A DNA stretch of 64,000 nucleotides from assembly GCA_036489975.1 (NCBI GenBank), contig DASXES010000095.1, positions 25,249 through 89,248 on the forward strand, in the 5' to 3' direction. Position numbers and translations under genes: made by a program. Below are positions 16,518 through 24,984 of the stretch, one piece after another. The notes under the pieces were generated by a model, which was not told the DNA's origin, ran no database searches, and saw only the letters and a program-made list of their open reading frames with translations. This DNA is from Roseiarcus sp036489975. GTDB lineage: Bacteria > Pseudomonadota > Alphaproteobacteria > Rhizobiales > Beijerinckiaceae. Within the stretch, counting starts at the first letter, position 1. Each line of letters begins with the position of its first letter.

Positions 16518-16917
16518 GGCGGCGCTGGGCCGTCTGTTCGCCGCGGCAAAAGCCGCGCAGGCGAACGCGTACGCGCCCTATTCCCGCTTCAAGGTCGGCG
16601 CGGCGTTGCGCACGGCCGGCGGCGCGATCTTCTCCGGCTGCAACGTCGAAAACGCCGCCTATCCGCAAGGGTCATGCGCGGAAGCCGGCGCGATCGCCGC
16701 CATGGCGCTCGCGGGCGAGCGGCGCATCGTGGAAATCCTGGTCGTCGGCGACGGCGAGGCCTTGTGCACGCCGTGCGGCGGCTGCCGCCAGCGCATCCGC
16801 GAATTCGCCGATCCCTCGACCGCGATCCATATCGCAGGACCGGAAGGCGTGCGCCGGACCTTCACCCTGGCCGAGCTTCTGCCCGAGTCGTTCGGCCCCG
16901 ATCATCTGGCGGTCTGA
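16501..16917 (+). CDS. cdd: Cytidine deaminase
   Basis: A 138-residue homotetrameric-type cytidine deaminase that converts cytidine or deoxycytidine to uridine. The zinc site is intact: CNVENAAYPQGSCAE carries the first Cys and the catalytic Glu of the CAE motif, and CTPCGGCRQ carries the two remaining Cys ligands. Substrate-binding FKVGAALRT lies upstream. It overlaps the permease stop. Location after a nucleoside importer fits salvage of imported pyrimidine nucleosides. Confidence 0.92.
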   Translation: MSKSAEAALGRLFAAAKAAQANAYAPYSRFKVGAALRTAGGAIFSGCNVENAAYPQGSCAEAGAIAAMALAGERRIVEILVVGDGEALCTPCGGCRQRIREFADPSTAIHIAGPEGVRRTFTLAELLPESFGPDHLAV

Positions 16918-16931
16918 CGGAGAGCGCGCCC

Positions 16932-18014
16932 ATGAAAGCCTGGAAGCTCGACCGCCTCGGCGGCGCGCTCAACCTCGTCGATGTCCCGATCCCATCAGCG
17001 CGGCCGGGCGGGGTGGTCGTGAGGATCGAGGCGTCGGCGCTCATGTCCTATCTCAAGGCCTATGTCGAAGGCCGGCTCCCGGCTTATAGCCCGCCCGAGG
17101 GCGCCTTCACGCCCGGCGGCAACGCGGTTGGAACCGTTCGTGAGGTCGGCGCCGGAGTCTATCATCTCAAGCCCGGCCAGCGCGTCATCGTCGCCTCGCA
17201 TGTCGTCGCGGACGAGAATGTCCCGGAGCCGTCGCAATTCCTGCTCGGGATCACCGCCGGTCCTGACGGCAAGCCGCTGCAGGCGGACTGGCGCGACGGT
17301 ACGCTCGCCGAATATGCGCTCGTCCCGAAGGCGTCGGTGACGGCGATCGACGGACTCGACGCCATCAACCCCGCGCAGCTCGCCGTGCTTCCCCGGTTCG
17401 CCGTTCCCTATGGCGGTCTCATCCGGGCGCGCCTCGCCCCCGGCGAGACGATCATCGTCACCGGCGCGACAGGCGCTTATGGAGGCGCCGCCGTTCTTCT
17501 GGCGGTCGCGCTCGGCGCGGCCCGCGTCGTCGCCGCCGGGCGCAACCCGGGCAAGCTCGAGGCGCTGGCGAAAGCCGCTGGCGCGCGCGTCGCGACGGTC
17601 GCGCTTTCCGGCGATGTCGGGGCGGATGCCAAAGCCTTGCGCGCCGCCGCGGGAGGAGGCGCCCATATGGCGCTCGACATCGTCGGCAATGCGCAGGACC
17701 CCAGTGCGACGCTTGCCGCCTTGCGCGCGCTCAAGCGCGGCGGCCGCCTCGCGCTGATGGGCAGCATGACCGTCCCGCTGCCGATTCCCTATCTCGAAGT
17801 GATGCTGAACAACCTCGAGATCGTCGGCCAGTTCATGTATCCTCGCGACGTCTTCAGGCGCCTTGGCGAGCTGACGCGCTCAAAGCTCCTCGACATCGAG
17901 GCCATCAAGACACGGTCGTTCCCCTTGGAGGCGCTGCCCTCCGCGATGGAGGCCGCCGCTGAGGCCGACGGCCTCGAATGCCTCGTCGTCACGCCGGCTT
18001 CGAGGGATCGCTGA
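16932..18014 (+). CDS. Zinc-independent MDR-family NAD(P)H oxidoreductase
   Basis: A 360-residue medium-chain dehydrogenase/reductase. The catalytic N-terminal GroES-like fold (PGGNAVGTVREVGAGV) lacks the Cys/His zinc ligands of alcohol dehydrogenases, pointing to a quinone-oxidoreductase-like enzyme. The Rossmann domain has a GATGAYGGAAVLLAVALGA dinucleotide loop, followed by AGRNPGKL, which suggests NADPH preference. It starts 14 bases after cdd and is probably the last gene of the nucleoside operon, although its substrate and link to nucleosides are unknown. Confidence 0.75.
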   Translation: MKAWKLDRLGGALNLVDVPIPSARPGGVVVRIEASALMSYLKAYVEGRLPAYSPPEGAFTPGGNAVGTVREVGAGVYHLKPGQRVIVASHVVADENVPEPSQFLLGITAGPDGKPLQADWRDGTLAEYALVPKASVTAIDGLDAINPAQLAVLPRFAVPYGGLIRARLAPGETIIVTGATGAYGGAAVLLAVALGAARVVAAGRNPGKLEALAKAAGARVATVALSGDVGADAKALRAAAGGGAHMALDIVGNAQDPSATLAALRALKRGGRLALMGSMTVPLPIPYLEVMLNNLEIVGQFMYPRDVFRRLGELTRSKLLDIEAIKTRSFPLEALPSAMEAAAEADGLECLVVTPASRDR

Positions 18015-18110
18015 GCCGTTGACAGGACTGGAGCGCGTAACATTGTGCGCGGCTCGAGCCAGCTGCGGAACCGGGCGAGCGGGCGGCCTCGTCGGCCGGC
18101 GCGCGCGGGG

Positions 18111-18551
18111 TCAAGCCCCGTGGGTGACGACCTTGACGTCGACATTGCCGCGCGTCGCATGGCTATAGGGGCAGATCTTCTCGTGCGCCTCTTCCGCCAG
18201 CGACTGGAGCTCGGCCGTCGGCAGGCTCGGATCGGTGACGTCGAGCACGACCGCAAGCCCGAAGCCGCCCTTCTCGCGCGGGCCGATGCTGACGGCGCAT
18301 TTCACCGTCGCCTTCGACGCGTCCTTCTTGTGCTGCTTGGCGATGAAGTCGAGCGCGCCGCCGAAGCACGCGGCGTAGCCGGCGGCGAACAGGTGCTCCG
18401 GCGTGCCGGTGTTGGGCTTGCCCGGGCCGCCCATCTCCTTCGGCACCGAGAGATCGATGCTGACCATCTTGTCATCGGACTGGGTGTGCCCGTTGCGGCC
18501 TCCGGTCGCGGTCCCGTGGGCGGTGTAAAGCGGCTTGATCGCGTCAGTCAT
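18111..18551 (-). CDS. ohr: Organic hydroperoxide resistance protein (OsmC/Ohr)
   Basis: A 146-residue thiol peroxidase of the Ohr subgroup, which reduces organic hydroperoxides using a reactive Cys pair. Both cysteines are present: peroxidatic in AGYAACFGGAL and resolving in EKICPYSHATRG. The N terminus (LYTAHGTATGGRNGHTQS) is typical of Ohr rather than OsmC. Complete, ATG start. No OhrR repressor gene is adjacent. Confidence 0.9.
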   Translation of the reverse strand: MTDAIKPLYTAHGTATGGRNGHTQSDDKMVSIDLSVPKEMGGPGKPNTGTPEHLFAAGYAACFGGALDFIAKQHKKDASKATVKCAVSIGPREKGGFGLAVVLDVTDPSLPTAELQSLAEEAHEKICPYSHATRGNVDVKVVTHGA

Positions 18552-18627
18552 GTGGTGCTCCTCTTATGAAGTTTCGGCGGATGGCGCGAAATGGATCGCG
18601 CCTTCATGCTCAAAGCAGGCGCGCGGA

Positions 18628-19263
18628 TCAATCGGGGCCTGTCTCTCTTACAATCTCAGCCATCGCGCGCGCCTCCTCGTCGCCCACCGCTTCGAGCCCG
18701 GCGACGACGCCAGCGCGGTCGGCGGCGTTGCGGTTCTGGCTCGTCTTCCACTTGCCCTTGATGTCGAGGATCTCGATCTCGACGCCGACGATCGCCCGGC
18801 GCTGCATGGCGATAAAATCGGCCGGCGCGTCGCCGACCGCCCATGGCTGCTCGCGGCGCTGCTCGAGCGTCCGGGTCAGTTCCTCGATCTGCCGGCCAAG
18901 CCACGCATCGTCCATCAGCTTCGCCCGGCCCTTCGTTTGGACCATGGTGTAATTCCAGGTCGGCACGACTCTGCCGGTCTCGCGCTTGGTCTCATACCAG
19001 GACGGCGTGATGTAATGGTCGTGGCCCTGGAACACGATCAGCGCGTCGGGAGAAGCTTCAAGATCGCGCCATTGCGGGTTGGCCCGGGCGAGATGGACCT
19101 TCAAGACGCCGAGCTTCGAGGCGCCCGGATCGAGAACGAACGGAACCGAATTGGCGACGAGCCCCTCGGCGCCGTTGCTGATCAGGAGTCCGAACACGCG
19201 CTCCCTGATCAGCGCGTGCAGCGCCGGGAGATCTTCGTTGCGATGGAGAGGGGGTTCGTACAC
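18628..19263 (-). CDS. PaiB-family FMN-binding protein
   Basis: A 211-residue split-barrel flavin-binding protein of the PaiB family, annotated in Bacillus as a negative transcriptional regulator. Family marks are YEPPLHRNEDLPALHALI at the start, the HLARANPQW segment and the TWNYTMVQTKGRAKL core. I use GTG 19263, which has GGAGG five bases upstream; the TTG at 19275 only adds four residues. No DNA-binding domain is visible, so the regulatory label is by family only. Confidence 0.8.
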   Translation of the reverse strand: MYEPPLHRNEDLPALHALIRERVFGLLISNGAEGLVANSVPFVLDPGASKLGVLKVHLARANPQWRDLEASPDALIVFQGHDHYITPSWYETKRETGRVVPTWNYTMVQTKGRAKLMDDAWLGRQIEELTRTLEQRREQPWAVGDAPADFIAMQRRAIVGVEIEILDIKGKWKTSQNRNAADRAGVVAGLEAVGDEEARAMAEIVRETGPD

Positions 19264-19363
19264 TTGCGCCTCCAAGCCCCATCTGGGCTATTTCTGTGGA
19301 AATGTGAAGGGCGGCAGCCCTATGGCGCGGCCGACAATGCTTAATCCGGCCAGCGGAGGTGAG

Positions 19364-19822
19364 ATGGCGCCGAGTCGCATCGCGATACTCGTTCCCTTCA
19401 TCGTCGGACTCGCGGCGACCGTCGTCACAATCGTGATTCACGGCGTCGTCTTTCACGCAATCGTCACGAGCCTGCACCGGGATCTCAAGCGCGGCCGCCT
19501 TGGCGCGCGAACCTCGGTGAACTCGACATTCACGATGGTCACAATCCTGCTCGCGCTCGGAAGCCATCTGGCGGAGATCTCGCTTTGGGCCTTCGTCCTC
19601 GATATTTCTGGCGCGGTCGCCGACATCGGCGCGGCGATATATTCGTCCGCCGGCAGCTATACGACTTCGGGCTCCGACATCGTGTTGTCGCCAGAATGGA
19701 AGCTGCTCGGACCGTTTGAAGCGGTGGATGGGATGCTGATGTTCGGCGTCTCGACCGCGTTCATTTTCGCGGTCGTCAACCGCCTGATTCATGCGCGGTA
19801 CGATGGCGTGGACGTTCTCTGA
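19364..19822 (+). CDS. Small ion-channel-like membrane protein (Ion_trans_2-type)
   Basis: A 152-residue inner-membrane protein. Spans are IAILVPFIVGLAATVVTIVI near the N terminus, FTMVTILLALGSHLAEISLW, and a C-terminal one near DGMLMFGVSTAFIFAVVNRL. Between the last two is a pore-loop-like segment (AIYSSAGSYTTSGSDIVL) aligned with the two-TM potassium channel pore, where the filter is normally TVGYGD; here it reads TTSGSD. The start is ATG 19364, with GGAGG 6 bases upstream. Ion selectivity is uncertain. Confidence 0.6.
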   Translation: MAPSRIAILVPFIVGLAATVVTIVIHGVVFHAIVTSLHRDLKRGRLGARTSVNSTFTMVTILLALGSHLAEISLWAFVLDISGAVADIGAAIYSSAGSYTTSGSDIVLSPEWKLLGPFEAVDGMLMFGVSTAFIFAVVNRLIHARYDGVDVL

Positions 19823-19846
19823 AGGCCGGGTCTCGAAGCCTCGTCG

Positions 19847-20311
19847 CTAAAGCCCGAGGTCGCTCAAGCCGGGATGATCATCCGGACGACGCCCCAGCGG
19901 CCAGTGATAAAGACGGTCCTGCTCGCGGATCGGCATATCGTTGATGCTCGCGAGGCGGACCCGCATCAGCCCGTCGTCGTCGAACTCCCAGTTCTCATTG
20001 CCGTAAGAGCGGAACCAGCTTCCGGAATCGTCACGCCACTCGTAGGCGAAGCGAACCGCGATGCGGTTCTCATGAAAGGCCCAGAGCTCCTTGATCAGCC
20101 GATAGTCGAGCTCGCGGTTCCACTTGCGAGTGAGAAACGCCTCGATCGCGGGGCGGCCAGACAAGAACTCGGCCCGGTTTCGCCACCGGCTGTTTTCGGA
20201 ATAGGCGAGCGCGACGCGGGCCGGGTCACGCGTGTTCCAGCCGTCCTCGGCCCCACGCGCCTTCTGCGCCGCGGTCTCCTGATTGAAGGGTGGCAGAGGG
20301 GGTCGACTCAT
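19847..20311 (-). CDS. DUF1348 / NTF2-like (SnoaL-fold) protein
   Basis: A 154-residue protein of the DUF1348 family, a nuclear transport factor 2-like cone fold. Clear family stretches are ARGAEDGWNTRDPARVALAY, SRWRNRAEFLSGRPAIEAFL and the end region NENWEFDDDGLMRVRLASIN. These proteins are small, soluble and of unknown function. It lies 12 bases downstream of ispG in the same direction, so it may be co-transcribed. Confidence 0.8.
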   Translation of the reverse strand: MSRPPLPPFNQETAAQKARGAEDGWNTRDPARVALAYSENSRWRNRAEFLSGRPAIEAFLTRKWNRELDYRLIKELWAFHENRIAVRFAYEWRDDSGSWFRSYGNENWEFDDDGLMRVRLASINDMPIREQDRLYHWPLGRRPDDHPGLSDLGL

Positions 20312-20323
20312 GGCTCTCGCCCC

Positions 20324-21598
20324 CTATTCCGCCGCCTGCCGATTCGCCCCGTAGCGCTTCTCGATATAGTCGTTGACCAGCGCCTTGAAGTCCTCGGCGA
20401 TGCGCGGGCCCCGGAGGGTGACGGTTTTCACCCCGTCGACAAACACCGGCGCGGCCGGCGCTTCGCCCGTTCCCGGCAGCGAGATGCCGATATTGGCGTG
20501 CTTGCTCTCGCCCGGCCCGTTGACGATGCAGCCCATCACCGCGACGTTGAGGCGCTCGACGCCCGGATAGACCTTGCGCCACTCGGGCATGGACGTCGCG
20601 AGATAGGTCTCGATGTCGCGCGCCAGGCTCTGAAACACGGTCGAAGTCGTGCGTCCGCAGCCGGGACAGGCGGCCACCTGCGGCGCAAAGCTGCGGAAGC
20701 CCATGGTCTGCAGCAGTTCCTGCGCGACCTTGACCTCCTGCGTCCGGTCGCCGCCCGGCTCTGGGGTGAGCGAAATACGGATCGTGTCGCCAAGCCCCTG
20801 CTGCAGCAGGACGCCAAGCGCGGCGGACGAGGCCACAATGCCCTTCGAGCCCATGCCGGCTTCGGTGAGGCCCAGATGCAGCGCGTAATCGGACCGCTGC
20901 CCAAGTGTGCGATAGACGGTGATGAGATCCTGCACCGACGAGACTTTCGCCGACAGGATAATGCGGTCGCGGTTCAGGCCGATCTCCTCCGCCCGCGTCG
21001 CCGAGAGCAGCGCCGAGCGCACCATGGCCTCGCGCGTGACCGCGCCCGCCTCGAGCGGCTTCGCGCTCGCCGCGTTCTCGTCCATGAGGGTGGTCAGAAG
21101 GTCCTGATCGAGCGAACCCCAGTTGGCCCCGATGCGCACCGTCTTGCCGTTGCGGATCGCGATCTCGACGATCTTACCGAACTGCAGGTCGCGCTTGTTC
21201 TTGAAGCCGACGTTGCCGGGATTGATGCGATATTTGTCGAGCGCCTCGGCGCAGGCCGGATGATCGGCGAGCAGCTTGTGGCCGATATAGTGGAAGTCGC
21301 CGATCAGCGGCGCCGTGATGCCTCTGGCGCGCAAGCGGTCGCGAATATGGGGAACGGCAGCGGCGGCCTCATCGCGATCGACCGTGATCCGCACCAACTC
21401 CGAGCCCGCCCGAGCCAGCGCCGCGACCTGGCGCGTCGTCGCCTCGATGTCGGCCGTGTCGGTGTTGGTCATCGACTGCACGACGATTGGCGCGCCGCCG
21501 CCAACAATGACCGCCCCATCGCCCTCGCCGACACGGACCCCGACGGTCGCATGGCGGGAAAGCGGTCCCGAAGGCGTGTCCGGCATTGCAAGGCTCAT
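20324..21598 (-). CDS. ispG: 4-hydroxy-3-methylbut-2-enyl diphosphate synthase
   Basis: A 424-residue iron-sulfur enzyme of the MEP isoprenoid pathway that reductively opens methylerythritol cyclodiphosphate to HMBPP. TIM-barrel start: GAPIVVQSMTNTDTADI. The [4Fe-4S] ligands are in CPGCGRT and MGCIVNGPGESK. The frame is open to 21925, but I choose ATG 21598, which has AGGA 8 bases upstream; the longer reading adds non-family sequence. ATG 21607 is possible. It is divergent from the 3-hydroxybutyrate dehydrogenase gene. Confidence 0.93.
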   Translation of the reverse strand: MSLAMPDTPSGPLSRHATVGVRVGEGDGAVIVGGGAPIVVQSMTNTDTADIEATTRQVAALARAGSELVRITVDRDEAAAAVPHIRDRLRARGITAPLIGDFHYIGHKLLADHPACAEALDKYRINPGNVGFKNKRDLQFGKIVEIAIRNGKTVRIGANWGSLDQDLLTTLMDENAASAKPLEAGAVTREAMVRSALLSATRAEEIGLNRDRIILSAKVSSVQDLITVYRTLGQRSDYALHLGLTEAGMGSKGIVASSAALGVLLQQGLGDTIRISLTPEPGGDRTQEVKVAQELLQTMGFRSFAPQVAACPGCGRTTSTVFQSLARDIETYLATSMPEWRKVYPGVERLNVAVMGCIVNGPGESKHANIGISLPGTGEAPAAPVFVDGVKTVTLRGPRIAEDFKALVNDYIEKRYGANRQAAE

Positions 21599-21779
21599 CG
21601 CCGCCATCCTTTTTACGGCCGCGCGGCCGAATTGACCCCGCCGCGTTCTAGGCGCTCGGGGGAAATTTGTCATCCCGGGGCTATTGCGGGGCAATAGGCC
21701 CTCGAAAGCGTTATCGCAATGCAATATGACGGTTTTGCGCGGGCCCGTTTCGCGCTCAAGCCGAACCCGGAGAAACGCG

Positions 21780-22565
21780 ATGCCGCTCGCCAAACGCCAC
21801 GCCCTGGTCACCGGTTCGACGAGCGGCATTGGCCTGGCGATCGCGCGCGCCCTCGCCAACGAAGGCGCCGACGTCTTCATCAACGGCTTTGGCGACCAGG
21901 CGGCGATCGAGACCGAGCGCGCCAAAATCGAGAAGGATTTCGGCGTCCGAGCCTTCTACAACGGGGCCGACATGACTAAGGGACCGGAAATCGAGGCGAT
22001 GATCGCCGAGGCCAAAGCCAAGATGGGGTCTCTCGACATCCTGGTCAATAACGCGGGCATCCAGCATGTCTCGCCGATCGAGGACTTTCCCCCCGAAAAG
22101 TGGGACGCGATCATCGCCATCAACCTCACCGCGGCGTTTCACGCGATCCGCGCCGCGGTTCCGGGCATGAAGGCGCAAAAATGGGGCCGGATCATCAACA
22201 CCGCCTCCGCGCATTCGCTGGTCGCCTCGCCGTACAAGTCAGCCTATGTCTCTGCCAAGCACGGCCTCGCCGGTCTCACCAAGACCGTGGCGCTCGAGCT
22301 TGCGACCTTCGGCGTCACTGCCAATTGCATCTCGCCCGGTTATGTCTGGACGCCGCTGGTCGAGCGCCAGATCCCCGACACGATGAAGGCGCGCGACATG
22401 ACGCGCGAGCAGGTGATCAACGACGTGATCCTCGCGGCGCAACCGACCAAGCAGTTCGTCACCGTCGACCAGGTCGCGGCGCTCGCCGTCTTTCTCTGCT
22501 CGGACGCTGCCGCGCAGATCACCGGCGCCAACCTCTCGATCGACGGCGGATGGACCGCCGGATGA
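21780..22565 (+). CDS. 3-hydroxybutyrate dehydrogenase
   Basis: A 261-residue short-chain dehydrogenase of the D-beta-hydroxybutyrate dehydrogenase type, which interconverts 3-hydroxybutyrate and acetoacetate with NAD. The nucleotide motif is TGSTSGIG, then NNAG, the Ser of INTASAHSLVAS and the catalytic YVSAK. The family-specific end region includes ANCISPGYVWTPLVE and QPTKQFVTVDQVA. Start ATG 21780 with GGAGAAA upstream; the longer open frame is discarded. It would suit an organism that stores polyhydroxybutyrate. Confidence 0.88.
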   Translation: MPLAKRHALVTGSTSGIGLAIARALANEGADVFINGFGDQAAIETERAKIEKDFGVRAFYNGADMTKGPEIEAMIAEAKAKMGSLDILVNNAGIQHVSPIEDFPPEKWDAIIAINLTAAFHAIRAAVPGMKAQKWGRIINTASAHSLVASPYKSAYVSAKHGLAGLTKTVALELATFGVTANCISPGYVWTPLVERQIPDTMKARDMTREQVINDVILAAQPTKQFVTVDQVAALAVFLCSDAAAQITGANLSIDGGWTAG

Positions 22566-22628
22566 GCCGTTCGCCCCGCCCACCCGCTGCGAAACCGGCC
22601 ACCCGGAAGCGCGTCGCCTCGCCGCGCG

Positions 22629-23696
22629 ATGAGCGTCAAGACAATCAATCTCGCCCTCCAAGGGGGCGGCTCGCACGGCGCCTACACCTGGGGCGCGCTC
22701 GACGCGTTCGCCGAAGACGAGCGGATCGAGATTTCGGCGATCAGCGGCGCGAGCGCCGGCGCCATGAACGCCGTTGTGTTCGCCTCGGGGATGAGCGAAG
22801 GCGGGCGAGAGCGCGCCCGCACGAAACTGGAGGACTTCTGGCTCTCGGTGTCGTCGGAAGGCTCGCTCACGACTTTTCAGCGCCGATGGTTCGACAAGGC
22901 GCTCGGCGCCTGGGGCGGCCTTTGGCCTGCGTCGCGCTGGATCGACGCCTGGACCGAGACGGCGATTGGGCTCCTCAGCCCGTATGAGTTCAATCCATTC
23001 AACATCAATCCGCTGCGCGCCCATCTCGAGGCGGTGGTTGATTTCGAACGCCTTCGCGCCGGCGCCGAGCCCAAGCTCTTCGTCGCTGCAACCAATGTGA
23101 GAACCGGGCGCGGCGAGGTCTTCCGCCGCGACATTCTCACCGTTGATCATGTGATGGCGTCGGCCTGTCTGCCGCAGCTGTTCCAGGCGGTGGTCGTCGA
23201 TGGACAACCCTATTGGGACGGGGGATTCGCCGGCAATCCGCCTCTCTGGCCGCTGTTCTACGAGACGCAGTGCCGCGACGCGATCATTGTGCAAATCAAT
23301 CCGATCGAACGCGAGGAGACGCCTCGCCTTCCGGCGGAGATCGCCGACCGGGTCGACGAGATCACCTTCAACGCGAGCCTGCTGGCGGAGCTGAGAGCAA
23401 CCGACTTCGTCGCGCGCCTGATCCGCTCGGGCCTGCTCAAGAGCGATGAATACCGCGAGGAGCGGCTGCATCGCATCGGCGGCGCCGGCAAGCTCGAATC
23501 CTTCGACGCGGCGAGCAAGCAGGACGTCTCGTGGCCGTTCCTGAAGCAATTGCGCGAGCTCGGCCGCGCCGACACCAAGGCCTGGCTCGACGAGCATTTC
23601 GATTCGATCGGCGCCGAAAGCACGCTCGACATCAACAAGGCCCTGCAGCGCGAGCCAGCAAAACCGCCGACGAGGGGCGCGGCGGCGACGCCGTAG
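22629..23696 (+). CDS. Patatin-like phospholipase
   Basis: A 355-residue lipid hydrolase of the patatin family. The oxyanion loop is LQGGGSHGAYTWGALDA, the nucleophile elbow is SGASAGAM (GxSxG), and the catalytic Asp is in WDGGFAGNPPLW, giving the Ser-Asp dyad. The rest is typical of the alphaproteobacterial patatins close to polyhydroxybutyrate/lipid metabolism genes. It follows the 3-hydroxybutyrate dehydrogenase gene by 63 bases in the same direction, a pairing seen in many Alphaproteobacteria, so co-transcription is likely. Confidence 0.85.
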   Translation: MSVKTINLALQGGGSHGAYTWGALDAFAEDERIEISAISGASAGAMNAVVFASGMSEGGRERARTKLEDFWLSVSSEGSLTTFQRRWFDKALGAWGGLWPASRWIDAWTETAIGLLSPYEFNPFNINPLRAHLEAVVDFERLRAGAEPKLFVAATNVRTGRGEVFRRDILTVDHVMASACLPQLFQAVVVDGQPYWDGGFAGNPPLWPLFYETQCRDAIIVQINPIEREETPRLPAEIADRVDEITFNASLLAELRATDFVARLIRSGLLKSDEYREERLHRIGGAGKLESFDAASKQDVSWPFLKQLRELGRADTKAWLDEHFDSIGAESTLDINKALQREPAKPPTRGAAATP

Positions 23697-23763
23697 CCGT
23701 CTGGACGGGCTCGGCGTGGCCTGAAGCTTCGCGCCGACTGGCGCTTTCCGCCGAATCCCGGCC

Positions 23764-24138
23764 TCAAGCGCCCCAGAGGCGCTGGCGTCTTGTGATCGCG
23801 TGCGCCCACCAGAACCACCCAAGCGTGAACGGCAGCATGACGCTCAACGCCATCGCTTCCGTCAGACTCCGCTCGGCCGACAGATCGATCGTCATGCTCG
23901 CGCCGGGCGCCAGGGCCTTCGGCGGCGGGTCCGGGATCCGCGACGGCCCGGCGTCAAGCGCATTGTCGCGCACCCATTGGTCGGACTTGGGATCGCTTCC
24001 GGCGTCGTGAAGATTCTGTTCGTCCGCCGCGGTGAAAGGAACGGTGTCGCCGGTGAGCCCGTCGAGAACCACCGGCGCGCTCTTGCGCGGCCGCCGTCCG
24101 GCCGTCGGCATCGTGAACGCGATCGTCTTCCTGCTCAC
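23764..24138 (-). CDS. ParA-linked small protein with C-terminal membrane span
   Basis: A 124-residue protein I do not recognise. The N terminus is short and basic (MSRKTIAFTMPTAGRRPRK), the middle is polar with Pro-rich PDPPPKALAPG, and near the end is one hydrophobic span (MALSVMLPFTLGWFWWAHAI) followed by a basic tail. Its start overlaps the parA stop (ATGA 24135-24138). This suggests a tail-anchored partner of the ParA ATPase. A basic N-terminal peptide is a known ATPase-activating feature in ParB-like partners, but the comparison here is inference. Confidence 0.55.
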   Translation of the reverse strand: MSRKTIAFTMPTAGRRPRKSAPVVLDGLTGDTVPFTAADEQNLHDAGSDPKSDQWVRDNALDAGPSRIPDPPPKALAPGASMTIDLSAERSLTEAMALSVMLPFTLGWFWWAHAITRRQRLWGA

Positions 24139-24779
24139 GCCGCTTTCCTTTTCCTTCCGCCGTAAATTTCACGAGCGAGAGCGTCGATCTCGCGCGCCGC
24201 CTCGCTCGCCGGCGCGGCCTCGATCACCGAAAGCCCCCTAGCGGCGCTCTCCGCGTAGATGATGCGCTGGTTGAGGACCGCGGCGAGGACGGGAACCGCC
24301 TCGAACTGCGCCAGCGCCGCGGCGGCGTCGCGCCCGATCGCGGTCCTGGCGATGCGGCGATTGACGACGAACGCAGCCTTGAGGCTTTCCTTCATTTGCT
24401 GCGCCTCGCGGATCAATTGCACCGTGTCCGCGGCAGCCCACACGTCGTAGGGCGAGGGCTGAACGGGGATCAGCACAAGATCGCTGGCGAGAATCGCGGA
24501 GCGCGCAAGCTCGTTCACCCGCGGCGCGCCGTCGATGATGACGAGCTCATAGTCGCCGCCGAGCCGCGGCAAGTCGCGATGCAGCGTCGGCTTCGCCATG
24601 CCGACGACGGTGAACGGCGGCTCGCTTTCACGCGTGCTCGACCAAGCCATCGCGCTCGCCTGCGGATCGGCGTCGACCAGGAGGACGCGGGCGCCGGAAG
24701 CGGCGAAGCTCGCGGCCAGGTTGATCGCGACGGTCGTCTTGCCGACGCCGCCCTTTTGATTGAGGACGCCGATGATCAT
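24135..24779 (-). CDS. ParA/ParF-family partitioning or positioning ATPase
   Basis: A 214-residue deviant Walker ATPase. The signature KGGVGKTT carries the second lysine, then VDADPQASAMAW and the Walker B-like VIIDGAPRVNELA. It has no N-terminal helix-turn-helix, so it is the small ParF/MipZ-like type used on plasmids or to position protein assemblies on the nucleoid. No ParB gene or parS site is visible. It is co-translated with the small membrane-span protein downstream, suggesting cargo positioning rather than plasmid partition. The frame extends a little upstream, but ATG 24779 is the natural start. Confidence 0.85.
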   Translation of the reverse strand: MIIGVLNQKGGVGKTTVAINLAASFAASGARVLLVDADPQASAMAWSSTRESEPPFTVVGMAKPTLHRDLPRLGGDYELVIIDGAPRVNELARSAILASDLVLIPVQPSPYDVWAAADTVQLIREAQQMKESLKAAFVVNRRIARTAIGRDAAAALAQFEAVPVLAAVLNQRIIYAESAARGLSVIEAAPASEAAREIDALAREIYGGRKRKAA

Positions 24780-24922
24780 CAGATGCGTTCCTTCGCCCTG
24801 AGCTCGCCGGCGCCCGTTCGGGCCGCCGCCGCAGAACCGCAATGCTGCACTGCAACAATCTCACAGTCCCGCGATTCGGACAAGGCCGCATCTCGGGTCG
24901 CCCACAGCGGGGAGCGGCCCGC

Positions 24923-24960
24923 GCAAAATAAAAGGGGCCGGCGCGAGGCCGGCCCCTTTC
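24923..24960 (-). terminator. Rho-independent terminator of the sugar ABC operon
   Basis: An 11-bp perfect stem (arms 24931-24941 and 24949-24959, GC-rich with a 7-base loop) followed, in the leftward direction, by TTTTATTTT at 24923-24931. It stands 25 bases after the stop of the substrate-binding protein gene. Confidence 0.85.
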
Positions 24961-24984
24961 CATCCCGCCGTCGGCGCGTGGAGC

